From an uncultured Polaribacter sp. (GTDB lineage Bacteria > Bacteroidota > Bacteroidia > Flavobacteriales > Flavobacteriaceae): a stretch of 40,724 bases of DNA. The notes beneath the pieces were generated by a model that saw nothing but the letters and a program-made list of their open reading frames with translations, was not told where the DNA came from and did not search any database. The position numbers and the translations under genes were made by a program. The stretch is taken from contig NZ_CANNFF010000014.1 of the NCBI RefSeq assembly GCF_947503855.1, positions 1-40,724 of the forward strand, written 5' to 3'. Below are positions 8,858 through 18,008 of the stretch, in pieces. The stretch's first letter is position 1; every line of letters begins with the position of its first letter.

Positions 8858-10216
8858 TTATTTAGAAAATGAAAATGAATCGATTTGTAATTGATTATTT
8901 GTGAATTGATTTATTAAAAAAAATATGTTTTCTTTATATTTTAGAGTTTCCAAATTTATGGTAATTTCTTGTGTTTTTATTGAATTTGGTGGCAAATCAA
9001 ACACCTTATTCGCTATAGTTTGTCCTTTTAGCGAATTTTTAACAATTTCAATAGCAAATTTACCCCCGTTTTTTGAGGCAACGTTAATCTTAAGTTTAGA
9101 TTTGTCTGTTAAGTTTTTGATATTTGGAAAATAGAGAAAACTTTTATTGGCTATTGTTTCTACAAAAAAATTATTTTTACCCTCTTTTTTTTGAAAACCT
9201 TCTGCTTTAAAATACTCTTCTGCTTCTATCTTTTTATTTGCATTGTAATTTCCTACACCAACACCATCAACTCTTATCGTAGCCATTTCACCATTTTCTT
9301 TGTAATGAATATAACTAATAAAGGTATCTCTAAAGTAGCGGTTTCCTGTTTGGCTAATATCACAATACGTATAATACCATTGGTTGTTCCATTCAAAAAA
9401 AGAACCATGTCTACCTTGTAAAAAACCATTTGGCCACGTAGGAGCATCATACCCTTTTGCAAAACTTTCTTGTTTTATAACAGTATCTTTATAATCATAA
9501 GGTCCGTACAAATTATCGGAAATTGCATAAAAACATCCCCAAGACAAATAATATGTATCCTTGTATTTGTGCACAAAAGGTTTGTCGTCTGTGGGTTTTT
9601 CTAAATTTTTACCATCTTGATTGTAAGGACCTCTTGGGTTATTTATGATAACTTTTCTTGGCTTTTCTGATAAACTAATCATGTCATAATTCAGTTTTGC
9701 AATATAATAGTCCCAAACTCCGAAAATAATATAGTGTTCACCATTCTCTTCGAAAATAGCCATATCATATTCATCTGTTGGTGTTAATTCTGAAGTTAAT
9801 AGTGGTTTTCCTAAAGGATCTTTCCATGGACCAACAGGCGTATCTCCAACCACAACACCTGTTTGTTGATTTCCTTCAGAAAAATACCAGTAATATTTTC
9901 CGTTTTTATAAGCTACATCTGTTGCCCAACATCTGGTAAAATCTTTACCTATATATGTGTCTTTTGGATTTAAAACGCTTCTTTTTGTCCAATTTACTAA
10001 ATCTGGTGAAGACCAAACCCACCAATCTTCCATAATAAACTTTTTGTTCTTAATAGATTTATCATGAGAAGCATACACATAAGCAGTATCGTTAAAAATA
10101 TGAATATGAGGATCATTTAATCCTTTATTTGGCACAATTGGGTTTTGAGCAAAAGAATTCAAAAAACAGAATAATGACATAAAAATCAACACTTTAAAAT
10201 GTATTTCATTACTCAT
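8858..10216 (-). CDS. GH43-like five-bladed propeller hydrolase with C-terminal CBM6-like domain
   Basis: 452 residues with a signal peptide ending near NSFAQ (residue 24). Residues about 28-320 form a GH43-type propeller. Asp35 in GLNDPHIHI fits the general base, Asp151 in EYDMAIFEENG the pKa-modulating Asp, and His270 in GRHGSF the central metal-associated His. The block that normally carries the general-acid Glu (EGP or EAP) reads DDKPFVHK, with Asp211 in that place. Residues about 328-450 resemble a CBM6-like module (IEAEEYFKAEG at the start, LQIDSFSFSK at the end). It is probably a beta-xylosidase or alpha-L-arabinofuranosidase-type enzyme; xylose removal from ulvan oligosaccharides is the contextual guess. 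It is the first gene of the operon. Confidence 0.85.
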   Translation of the reverse strand: MSNEIHFKVLIFMSLFCFLNSFAQNPIVPNKGLNDPHIHIFNDTAYVYASHDKSIKNKKFIMEDWWVWSSPDLVNWTKRSVLNPKDTYIGKDFTRCWATDVAYKNGKYYWYFSEGNQQTGVVVGDTPVGPWKDPLGKPLLTSELTPTDEYDMAIFEENGEHYIIFGVWDYYIAKLNYDMISLSEKPRKVIINNPRGPYNQDGKNLEKPTDDKPFVHKYKDTYYLSWGCFYAISDNLYGPYDYKDTVIKQESFAKGYDAPTWPNGFLQGRHGSFFEWNNQWYYTYCDISQTGNRYFRDTFISYIHYKENGEMATIRVDGVGVGNYNANKKIEAEEYFKAEGFQKKEGKNNFFVETIANKSFLYFPNIKNLTDKSKLKINVASKNGGKFAIEIVKNSLKGQTIANKVFDLPPNSIKTQEITINLETLKYKENIFFLINQFTNNQLQIDSFSFSK

Positions 10217-10261
10217 AAACAGGCTATCTAAAGATATTTTATATTGTATAAATTGAATTAA

Positions 10262-10306
10262 TAAAATTAAATTTTAAAATGAAAAAAGGTATCCTGTACT
10301 ATAATG
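10262..10306 (-). promoter_or_regulatory. Activator-dependent promoter of the GH43-GH3-GH105 operon
   Basis: CAGGAT (10296 to 10291) is followed after 21 bases by TAATTTTA (10269 to 10262). The distal half-site at 10301-10306 keeps four of six bases. The leader to the GH43 start is about 40 bases. Confidence 0.75.
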
Positions 10307-10363
10307 GTATTTATACTACAAGAAACCTTTACTTTTTCTTTTTCAAAAAACTTTACTATATCT

Positions 10364-13315
10364 CTATTTTTTCAATGTTTTTCCAATAACAAAATACATT
10401 CTACTTTCTTCAGGTACATCACCATCGCTATTTCCTGCCATAATGATACTTTCTCCTTTTTTAGCTACTCTTTTAAAGAGCGACATTTTAACGCCACCTA
10501 AATTAACATCATCTCCTGTATCTATATAATCTTTAGTTAAAAATACGGGTCTTTCTACTCTATCATCATGCCCAACATAAATAATCATGTCTTTACCTGC
10601 AATAAATTGCAACTGGTCTCTTGCCCAATATTTTCCATCAGAATTTGGAACTCTAATATATTCTGAACCTACCAAATATCTAGGAATTACAGTATAGTTA
10701 TGCTCCATATCTGTATAGGCTTTTTTACCCCAATGTACATTTTTTCTTAGTGCAGCTTTTCCATTTCCTGTATAACTGAACTTGGTAAACAAGTCACTTT
10801 TGTTTACTCTTGCAGGATTATAAGGTTCCGTTTTTGGTGAATGAATTGGTAAGGGTTCTTCTATATTTGAAGCTATGTTATACACTTGAGGAAGTAATGT
10901 AGACATTCCGTTTTCTATGGCTACAGGTTGTGAGGTTATGGTAATTGTATCCGACTTTAAACCATCATCAGTGGTAGCTGTAATGGTTACATCACCAGCT
11001 TGTAACATAGATTTAATAGCTACACGATTGATACCTGCTTCTGCATCTAAAAATAAATTGTTTGTGGTATTTGCTTTTCCACTATTGTAACCACCTCTCC
11101 AAATTCCTGGTCCTGATATTGTAAAATCTACTTTATTTCTTCCTAAAGGATGTCTGTTTCCATCTTTATCTACAATTTCAAAATCAACTAAAGCAATATC
11201 TGAACCATTAGCCAACCAACCTTTTGGACCAACAGTAGACGTTAATTTTATGGCAACTGGCTCTCCAACGGTTTTTTTAGTTTGAGTTACCAACAATTTG
11301 TCATTTAAATACCCTTCAACTTTAATTTCTCCTTCTTGGAATACAACATTAGGGAATTTATATAAATACCCATTGTCTGCTTTTTCATCTGTTCCAATTA
11401 ATTTGTTATTAATATATAGTTTTACTTTTGTACAGTTAGAAACTACATACATGGTTTTTTTAGTTCCTTTTTCGTAATTCCAATGTCCAATTACGTGAAT
11501 TTGAGCTTCTGGTCTCCACATTGCTTTTGTAGCGTAAAAAGCTTCTTTTTTTAATCTGACAGCATCTACCTCGCCACTTGCTCTGGTAACTTCTGTTGGA
11601 TTTCTTCCTCCATGAGGTCCATCAGAAAAAACCCAATTGGCACCACCACTATGATAGGATTTTTTACCCATCTTGTCCCACCAATCTTCTACTTGACGCA
11701 CTGCAAACACTTCTGAACCAATTTTATACACATTTCTAGAGATATTTGGGTGAGTCCAAAAATTATCATCTGGTGTAAATTTATCCCAAACACGTCTTGA
11801 ACCTTCGTCTCTTAAATATTCACTTTCAATTAACGGCAAATGAGCATATTCTCTTTGCCAACCTTCTGTACCAATTTCGATAGAAATATAGGGTTCTGAG
11901 TCTTCTTTTACATCTGCTCTTCTGTTCCCCATCAATCGTTTTCCATGAGGATCATAAGTTTTTATGATGTCTAAAATTTCTTTATAATGTGCCTCAGTTT
12001 CTGCCCAGTTACCACCTTCCCAAATAAAAATAGATGGATGATTTCTGTAATACACAATCATATCTCTAAAAGCAGCAATTCTAATATCCCAAGTTTCTCC
12101 TTCATCTTGAGACTCTCCACTAACCCCAGGCATTAAGGTTACAAAACCATATTTATCTCCCATCGCAATTTCTGCTGGAGAACCTGCACAATGCCCCCAT
12201 CGTATAAAATTACCACCAGCTTCGTCCATTAAACGATACGTAAATTCTTTTAACCAATCTGGTTGTGCTGCTCCTAAACCTGCCCAACCTGCAGTAGGTT
12301 TTTGCCCCCAACCATGAAGTTTTGCATATTCTCCATTGTTATGAAAACCTGTGTCTTTATCAAACTTAAAAGTTCTTATTCCTAAAGGAGTGGTATAGCT
12401 ATCTAACTCTTTTTTACCTTCTTTTAAAGTGGTTACCACTTGATACATATATGGTTTACGTGTGTACCATAAGTTCGGTTTTTTGACTTTATTTTTTGTT
12501 GAAAACGTAAAAGTTTCTCCTGCTTTTAAAGTTTGCGTTTTTTTAGTACAACTTACCTCTTTACCTTCTGTATCAATAATTTTAGCTTCGAAAGTAATTT
12601 TTTTCTCTTCTGATGATTCATTTACAGTTTCTGCTGAAATGTGTACATCTGCTCTCTTTTTTGATATGTTTTCTGCATGAACATAAGTACCCACAGTTTT
12701 TAAATTATCGTATAAAGGCAATGTAATATGAACAGGGTTCATTACATGTAAAAAAACATTTCTATAAATTCCACCATGGTTTGGGTGCCAATGCTCATGA
12801 TGCCAAACTAGAGGGAAGTTTTCTCTAAAATGTTCTCCTCTATCGTTGTTTACTTTTACTGCGATAATATTTTCTTGACCATCGAACTTTAAATGTTTAG
12901 AAATATCATATCCAAAAGGAATAAAACCAGTTTTATTGGTTCCTAAATATGTACCATTGATATACACATCTGCAATTTGACGAACCGACTCAAATTCGAT
13001 ATAAATCTTTTTACCTGCATCTGACTTTGGCAGTTTAAAATGTTTTCTATACCAAACTGTTCCTCTAAACTGATTTTTTTCTCCAATATGTTTTCCAATA
13101 CTTAAATCATCAAACGTATCTGTATCGTTAAACGTATGAGGCGTGCTTATTGTAAACCAACTTGAATCATCATAATTTACCAATTGTGCGTCAGTTGGAT
13201 TTGCTTTGATAAATTTCCAATCTGGATTAAAGTTGTATTTTGTTCTACTTTGTTGCGCATTTAGTTGCAACATAAAACATATAAATGCAACTACAATTGT
13301 TAATTTTTTAATCAT
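10364..13315 (-). CDS. GH2 family glycosidase, multidomain, secreted
   Basis: 983 residues with a signal peptide ending near QLNAQ. The N-terminal sugar-binding jelly roll spans about residues 25-200 (WYRKHF, GGIYRNVFL), the Ig-like domain about 200-315, and the barrel about 318-580. A GH2 C-terminal Ig-type domain covers about 690-800 (WLANGSDIALVDFEIVD), and a further beta-rich domain of about 150 residues ends the protein. Glu499 in ESEY fits the nucleophile. The strand that normally ends in Asn-Glu (acid/base) reads IWEGGNW, with Trp437 in place of Glu. A beta-galactosidase or beta-glucuronidase-like role is possible; GH2 enzymes occur in ulvan loci. Transcribed alone from a promoter with an unusually long leader. 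Confidence 0.88.
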   Translation of the reverse strand: MIKKLTIVVAFICFMLQLNAQQSRTKYNFNPDWKFIKANPTDAQLVNYDDSSWFTISTPHTFNDTDTFDDLSIGKHIGEKNQFRGTVWYRKHFKLPKSDAGKKIYIEFESVRQIADVYINGTYLGTNKTGFIPFGYDISKHLKFDGQENIIAVKVNNDRGEHFRENFPLVWHHEHWHPNHGGIYRNVFLHVMNPVHITLPLYDNLKTVGTYVHAENISKKRADVHISAETVNESSEEKKITFEAKIIDTEGKEVSCTKKTQTLKAGETFTFSTKNKVKKPNLWYTRKPYMYQVVTTLKEGKKELDSYTTPLGIRTFKFDKDTGFHNNGEYAKLHGWGQKPTAGWAGLGAAQPDWLKEFTYRLMDEAGGNFIRWGHCAGSPAEIAMGDKYGFVTLMPGVSGESQDEGETWDIRIAAFRDMIVYYRNHPSIFIWEGGNWAETEAHYKEILDIIKTYDPHGKRLMGNRRADVKEDSEPYISIEIGTEGWQREYAHLPLIESEYLRDEGSRRVWDKFTPDDNFWTHPNISRNVYKIGSEVFAVRQVEDWWDKMGKKSYHSGGANWVFSDGPHGGRNPTEVTRASGEVDAVRLKKEAFYATKAMWRPEAQIHVIGHWNYEKGTKKTMYVVSNCTKVKLYINNKLIGTDEKADNGYLYKFPNVVFQEGEIKVEGYLNDKLLVTQTKKTVGEPVAIKLTSTVGPKGWLANGSDIALVDFEIVDKDGNRHPLGRNKVDFTISGPGIWRGGYNSGKANTTNNLFLDAEAGINRVAIKSMLQAGDVTITATTDDGLKSDTITITSQPVAIENGMSTLLPQVYNIASNIEEPLPIHSPKTEPYNPARVNKSDLFTKFSYTGNGKAALRKNVHWGKKAYTDMEHNYTVIPRYLVGSEYIRVPNSDGKYWARDQLQFIAGKDMIIYVGHDDRVERPVFLTKDYIDTGDDVNLGGVKMSLFKRVAKKGESIIMAGNSDGDVPEESRMYFVIGKTLKK

Positions 13316-13460
13316 TTTTATTATTGAATTTTAAAAAGTTCTTTTGCTTTTTTAGCATTGAATTTATTAACGTTATATAGAATGATACAGTCTCCGGTAT
13401 ATTGTTTTGACCTATTTGATTTTATTTTCTTTTTTTGTTTGTAGCTAAACTTATAACTAA

Positions 13461-13505
13461 CAAATCTAAAGACAGAAAACTAAAAATATATCCTGTAGTG
13501 TTATG
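13461..13505 (-). promoter_or_regulatory. Activator-dependent promoter of GH2
   Basis: CAGGAT (13495 to 13490) is followed after 21 bases by TAGATTTG (13468 to 13461), a perfect TAnnTTTG. The distal half-site is degenerate. The start codon is at 13315, giving a leader of about 140 bases, much longer than at the other sites. Confidence 0.78.
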
Positions 13506-13510
13506 TTAAA

Positions 13511-13548
13511 ACAAAAAACACCAACTTTGAAAAGTTGGTGTTTTTTTT
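13511..13548 (-). terminator. Terminator after the T9SS protein and small peptide genes
   Basis: A hairpin with arms CACCAACTT and AAGTTGGTG and a TGAA loop is flanked by an A run (13513-13518) and a T run (13541-13548). It lies downstream of the 13570-13749 stop on the minus strand and just upstream of the GH2 activator box, so it insulates the two units. Confidence 0.88.
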
Positions 13549-13569
13549 AAAAAATTTTAAGACTTATTA

Positions 13570-13749
13570 TTAAAACCCTGTTCCAGGTGCTTCTGGACTT
13601 GAAGCTTGTGCTTTTTGTGGATTTAAAATCATATACGTACCTAATGCAGTTAATGCTGCATATTTACCGTAATTACCTATCTTTTTAATAGCTTCTTTAC
13701 GTGTAATGTCTTCTATGTTTTCTTGTGTATTTTTTATATTTTTATTCAT
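13570..13749 (-). CDS. Small exported peptide, 59 residues, unknown function
   Basis: ATG at 13747-13749 (minus strand) to TAA at 13570-13572 encodes 59 residues. Residues about 15-22 (ITRKEAIKK) form a basic, Tat-like n-region. A hydrophobic stretch GKYAALTALGTYMIL follows, then a signal-peptidase-like site KAQA (about 46-49). Only about ten residues would remain after cleavage: SSPEAPGTGF. I recall similar tiny proteins beside secreted flavobacterial genes but know no function. It starts 27 bases after the stop of the T9SS protein and before a strong terminator, so it is probably co-transcribed. It is not a fragment of a neighbour. Confidence 0.72.
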   Translation of the reverse strand: MNKNIKNTQENIEDITRKEAIKKIGNYGKYAALTALGTYMILNPQKAQASSPEAPGTGF

Positions 13750-13776
13750 AATGTGCTATATTTATAAGGTTGATGA

Positions 13777-15942
13777 TTATTCTAAAACAATTTTTTTGTT
13801 TAATTTACCAGCTTCAGTTTCTAATTGAACAACATAAACCCCTGAAGATAATTTTGGTAAAGAAATTTCTTTAACACCATTGGCATTGAAATTAGAACTC
13901 ATTACTTTTTTTCCTAAAACATTATAGATTTTTACACTCGTTTTTCCTTGAGATAAACCAACAATTTTTAACGTTGAAGCATTCGATTTATAAATACTCA
14001 CACTATTTAACAGTTCTTTATCTGTACTTAAAACAGATTTAGCTGAAGTATGCAAGTAAAAACGACCTTCTGTAGAAGTTTCTGAAACTGGAGTAGTGTA
14101 TTCTGCATTTGCTTCATCTAACCTTGTAAACGTATTGTTTAATCTATCTTCTAAATATACTTTATAACCTGTTGGTACATTTAAAGTTTTTGCAGAAAAT
14201 GTAATTTCTGAATTTGCTGATACGCTTAACCCAACAGGTATTACCATACTGTCATAATCTAAATTGGGTATAGACTGAATGGCCAATTTCTTATTTACAT
14301 CTCCTGATAATTGCTTGGTGTATACTTCAAACGCACTGCTATATCCTCCGAATACGGAACTGTCGTAACCATTATCAAAAGAGCTCGTTGTGTTCTCTAA
14401 ATAGTTGATCGAAGTACTTGTTCTTCTTCCTTGACTTTCAATAGATAAATCTATAGAAAATCTATTATTAGAAGTTTTTAAGAACGAGTCACTATTAGAA
14501 ATATGGGTCTGCATTGCTTCTGTAAAACTAAATGTTGTTGACCCTGCATTTGTTTTTACAAAGAATCCTTGAAGAGGGCTAATATGATATGCACCACTAG
14601 ATTGATTCTTGGTAATCCATGCTTCATTGTCTGAATCCCAAAGCCACAAGGTAGCTTCTGATAGTATGCTACTGTTTTCAGTTAATACATTATTGGTAGC
14701 GTCTGCTGTAGCGCTATTTCCATATAAATAGGCTGGGTAAGGGTTCCCTACCAAGTTAAATCCTGCATTGGCTAAAGAAACAGGAACATCTGCTGAGTGT
14801 AAATCTCCTTGAAAAACTACATCGTGCTTTGTGTCTGTTGTAATCGCTGTATTTTCATCTGACTTCGTAGCCCATCCGATTCCACTACCCCAAGTAGGTC
14901 CCGTGCCATAACCATCAACAACATATGTATATTTAGATCCAGATGCAGCAGTATTGTCATAAGAACCAAAAGCATGTTTTGTACCTACCTTAACTGTAAA
15001 GTTTCTTGAATCATCAAGAGTTTTAAATTGTTTTGAATTACTTAAACCTGATGAAACTAAAGTCCACTTGTCTTGTGACAGTCTTTTGACAATGGTCGTT
15101 TTCTTACCAGTAGTATAGGTACCTCCAAAGGTAACGGTAGAAAAATTTCCATTTTGAGCATACAAAATCATCCCATCATTAGATCTAGATAAAGTGATAT
15201 CTTCTTCTACTGTTAGCGTATTGTTTTGGCGTAAAATCAATTGTCCTGAGCCAGTAGCCTCGATTGATTTTGCAGCCGCTGCTCCCATATTCGAAGGTAT
15301 TGTTACAACATGTCCATTGAGTACAACTTCATACTCTGCTGTAGGAGTTATACTAGGAACAGTTGCTACTGCACCAGACACAGTCCATGTATCAGGATTA
15401 TTCCAGTCCCCATTACCAGTTGATGTCATAGTAGGACTTGGAGGTGTTTCTGATATTATATAATTATCTATATTAAAACCTTTAGGGTCTTTTGCTCTTA
15501 ATTCTATATCATACGTTCCTGCATCCAAAGCGATATTTGAAATTGTTACAGTTCCATAAGCTGCAGTAGTAGCAGTACCATCAGGTGATGCATTCTTTTT
15601 TAATTCATGTGTAAATTTAAGAACTCCATTAGCACGAAATTCTAAAGTATTATCGTGTTCAGACCCTGAAGAACCACTCTTATAATATGTTAACTTAAAA
15701 TCATAGTTAGTAGTAGTAGGAATCGTTACACTATTCGTAATCGTATTATCTGTACTTGAACTTTTACGAACATTTATTAACACATTGTCAGTACCACCAT
15801 TTTCAGAACCTAGTACAGCCGTCGTTCCAGGAGTTCCACCTGCTACTATTCCATTCTCTGCCTCAACTGTAATTTGACTATAAATTGCAGAACAACTTAC
15901 AAGCAGCGCTATAAATAATAATTTGTGTAAAATTTTCTTCAT
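13777..15942 (-). CDS. Secreted T9SS protein with CBM6-like and G8-like modules, no catalytic domain seen
   Basis: 721 residues. The signal peptide ends near AIYSQ (residue 23). Residues about 25-165 are a CBM6-like beta-sandwich (ITVEAENG start, KGFNIDNYIIS end). Residues about 172-275 resemble a G8-type domain (GDWNNPDTW, GHVVTIP). The middle (about 280-510) is the beta-rich region common in flavobacterial surface proteins, with the marker FNLVGNPYPAYL. The last about 75 residues are a type IX secretion sorting domain (VSIYKSNASTLKI, VYNVLGKKV-like strand, SGVYVVQLETEAGKLNKKIVLE in pieces). It should be carried to the cell surface or released, and probably binds the polysaccharide or the alga. 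The substitution-rich Ser/Thr composition fits an extracellular protein. It is first in a two-gene unit. Confidence 0.78.
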   Translation of the reverse strand: MKKILHKLLFIALLVSCSAIYSQITVEAENGIVAGGTPGTTAVLGSENGGTDNVLINVRKSSSTDNTITNSVTIPTTTNYDFKLTYYKSGSSGSEHDNTLEFRANGVLKFTHELKKNASPDGTATTAAYGTVTISNIALDAGTYDIELRAKDPKGFNIDNYIISETPPSPTMTSTGNGDWNNPDTWTVSGAVATVPSITPTAEYEVVLNGHVVTIPSNMGAAAAKSIEATGSGQLILRQNNTLTVEEDITLSRSNDGMILYAQNGNFSTVTFGGTYTTGKKTTIVKRLSQDKWTLVSSGLSNSKQFKTLDDSRNFTVKVGTKHAFGSYDNTAASGSKYTYVVDGYGTGPTWGSGIGWATKSDENTAITTDTKHDVVFQGDLHSADVPVSLANAGFNLVGNPYPAYLYGNSATADATNNVLTENSSILSEATLWLWDSDNEAWITKNQSSGAYHISPLQGFFVKTNAGSTTFSFTEAMQTHISNSDSFLKTSNNRFSIDLSIESQGRRTSTSINYLENTTSSFDNGYDSSVFGGYSSAFEVYTKQLSGDVNKKLAIQSIPNLDYDSMVIPVGLSVSANSEITFSAKTLNVPTGYKVYLEDRLNNTFTRLDEANAEYTTPVSETSTEGRFYLHTSAKSVLSTDKELLNSVSIYKSNASTLKIVGLSQGKTSVKIYNVLGKKVMSSNFNANGVKEISLPKLSSGVYVVQLETEAGKLNKKIVLE

Positions 15943-16018
15943 AATTGTTATTTGATTTTTAATTAATAATTCTAGGATGAATTCATTATAAACCTAGGTT
16001 ATTTTTAATAAATTATGA

Positions 16019-16063
16019 TAAATTTAATAGTTTATTTAAGAATGACTATCCTGTACCTTACTA
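16019..16063 (-). promoter_or_regulatory. Activator-dependent promoter of the T9SS CBM6/G8 protein
   Basis: CAGGAT (16053 to 16048) is followed after 21 bases by TAAATTTA (16026 to 16019). The distal half-site is weak (three of six bases). The leader to the start at 15942 is about 70 bases. Confidence 0.75.
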
Positions 16064-16122
16064 TTTTTTGATAAAATAGCATATAAATAAGGTAAAATAG
16101 TTGCTGTTTTTTGTTTTGAAGT

Positions 16123-17979
16123 TTACTTTTTGGTGATCAGTATTAACCAATCTTTTTCAATATCTGATGGTGGATTCCCCAAATATACTTCTCCATTTCC
16201 TTTAATAGAAGTTACAGAGCCATTTTGTAGTGTTCCTCCAGTTCTTGGATTGTACCATTTTACTGAAAAGGTATTACTCGTATTTGCAAGATTCAGTTTT
16301 ATGTTATTGGCATTGGCTTCAACATAGATTGCATATACGTTGTTTTCTTTAGCGAAACAATAGGCAACATCTTTAGAAATTATCAAGTCGTTTTTGGGTT
16401 CCATTTCCCAAAAAGGAATTTTCTCAAAAAACTGTAGTGCATATTTGTTTTGCTTCCAGAATAAATCTCGACTTCTAAAATCTTGACAGGTTAAATCGGA
16501 ATTTGGACTTGCATAGCCAAAATACCATTCCACCCCAAAACCACCTGCAAATAAAGTTCCATACATGGCTCTCCCTCTTGCAAAATTGTGTTCTGGATCT
16601 TCATCATCTGGTAATAAGGCTATTTTTGCTTTTCCAGGTTCATCAACAGCAATTGCCCATTTTTTTCCAGTTGCATTTGATTTTTTTCGCCATTTTAACA
16701 CTCTAGGGTTTACATCTATAAATTCAGGGTGACTTAACTGTAATGATGCACCTGTTAATGGAGATTGATTTCCTATCAAATCTGCATATCTATCATCTTT
16801 ATTCGGAAAAGTATGTATCACCAAATGACTCTTATAAGTATCTAAATTAGCAACGTAATTGGCTGCTTTGAGTACTTCTGGAATGGGTTGATTGTTTTCT
16901 TCACCTAAATTCCAGTTCATTGATAAATGATGCCCAAATCTCGCAATTAATTCTCTGTAATACAGTTTTCCTTCCACACCAAAAGCACCTTTATCCATTA
17001 AATGATCGGTTTCTGTTTCATGCGTTTTAAAGTGCAAAAACATTCCTTTGGTTTCTGCGTATTCAAAAATACACTCCCATTGTGCTAGTTTAGAAATATC
17101 GAACCTGGTTTTATGAAACATAGTTTCCCAAGCTTCTTTATTTTTCTTTTTACTTGCATATTTTTCATATTCTGGAATAGATACTTTTAATAAGTGAGGA
17201 AACACATTTCTATCATCACCATCCACATTAAAGGTTAAAAAAGAAAACACATTTAAACCTTCTTCAGCTAAATAGTTAATGGCTCCTAATAAATTTTTAC
17301 CTTTTGTATTTTGCCATAAATAAGGTGTTGCACTATCTTCAAAATCTTTGGCATGTGGTTGCCACTTTTTTTGAAATCCTAATGCATTGGTTGATACATC
17401 TATGTCTGAATACGCCAATAAATTTTCGGGTGCATCTACTCCTAATTTTATAAAATATTTTTGAGTTTCTGCAAATTTTAAATAGGATTCTCCAACATAT
17501 TCTAGTTTTCCTTTAGCTCTATTGTCTTTCCCTGTTTTATCAGACTTACTTATTGTAAATGTTCCTGTTTGATTGTCCATAAAACCAGCACTTTCAGCAT
17601 CATTTATGTTATCTGCAACAGCAATATGTTTTCCTTTTTTAAAGGATGTAGTATACGCCCATTTACCAGTTTTATTAGGTGTAAAACGTACTTGCCAAAT
17701 ATTTCCTTTTGCACTGCTTGTTTCAGCTGCATTGCCATCTGCTGCAAAAAAACCAGGAATTACAAACTTTTCTGAACCGTTTATAAAGGTAACCTCTAAA
17801 TGATAGTTTAAAAATGGATTATTCTCATCCATTTCATCAGTTTCTGGTCCTTCAAAATTTAAAACAATTCTGTGCCATTTTTTTAATTCTCCGTCAATTT
17901 TTACTTCTTTTCGTGGAGTACAGGCATAAAGTACCACCATGAATAGTATAAAAAATAAGTGCGTTACATTTTTATTCAT
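16123..17979 (-). CDS. DUF5060-containing putative glycoside hydrolase, lipoprotein
   Basis: 618 residues with a lipobox ending at Cys20 (VVLYAC). Residues about 33-145 are a DUF5060-type beta-sandwich (FNGSEKF-like strand, IWQVRFTPNKTGKWAYTTSF). The barrel spans about 160-500. Two Glu at the ends of barrel strands look catalytic: MNWNLGEEN (Glu360/361) as acid/base and WAIAVDEPG (Glu447) as nucleophile, as in clan GH-A enzymes. Residues about 525-615 match the 'collagen-binding' C-terminal domain seen in DUF4038 and GH140 proteins (VKWYNPRTGG). The substrate is unknown. The gene lies 29 bases after the BNR lyase stop with no promoter of its own, so it probably acts on lyase products. Confidence 0.75.
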   Translation of the reverse strand: MNKNVTHLFFILFMVVLYACTPRKEVKIDGELKKWHRIVLNFEGPETDEMDENNPFLNYHLEVTFINGSEKFVIPGFFAADGNAAETSSAKGNIWQVRFTPNKTGKWAYTTSFKKGKHIAVADNINDAESAGFMDNQTGTFTISKSDKTGKDNRAKGKLEYVGESYLKFAETQKYFIKLGVDAPENLLAYSDIDVSTNALGFQKKWQPHAKDFEDSATPYLWQNTKGKNLLGAINYLAEEGLNVFSFLTFNVDGDDRNVFPHLLKVSIPEYEKYASKKKNKEAWETMFHKTRFDISKLAQWECIFEYAETKGMFLHFKTHETETDHLMDKGAFGVEGKLYYRELIARFGHHLSMNWNLGEENNQPIPEVLKAANYVANLDTYKSHLVIHTFPNKDDRYADLIGNQSPLTGASLQLSHPEFIDVNPRVLKWRKKSNATGKKWAIAVDEPGKAKIALLPDDEDPEHNFARGRAMYGTLFAGGFGVEWYFGYASPNSDLTCQDFRSRDLFWKQNKYALQFFEKIPFWEMEPKNDLIISKDVAYCFAKENNVYAIYVEANANNIKLNLANTSNTFSVKWYNPRTGGTLQNGSVTSIKGNGEVYLGNPPSDIEKDWLILITKK

Positions 17980-18008
17980 AGTGTTCTTTTTTATTTATTT
18001 ATTTATTT

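Noticed and set aside
15972..15998. CTAGG/CCTAG dyad in the leader of the T9SS protein gene
   Set aside because: Only five pairs around a 17-base loop; no second example at other promoters.
16061..16079. AT-rich hairpin (CTATTTT/AAAATAG) after the DUF5060 gene
   Set aside because: Seven weak base pairs, one G-C pair per end and no U run; not enough to call a terminator.
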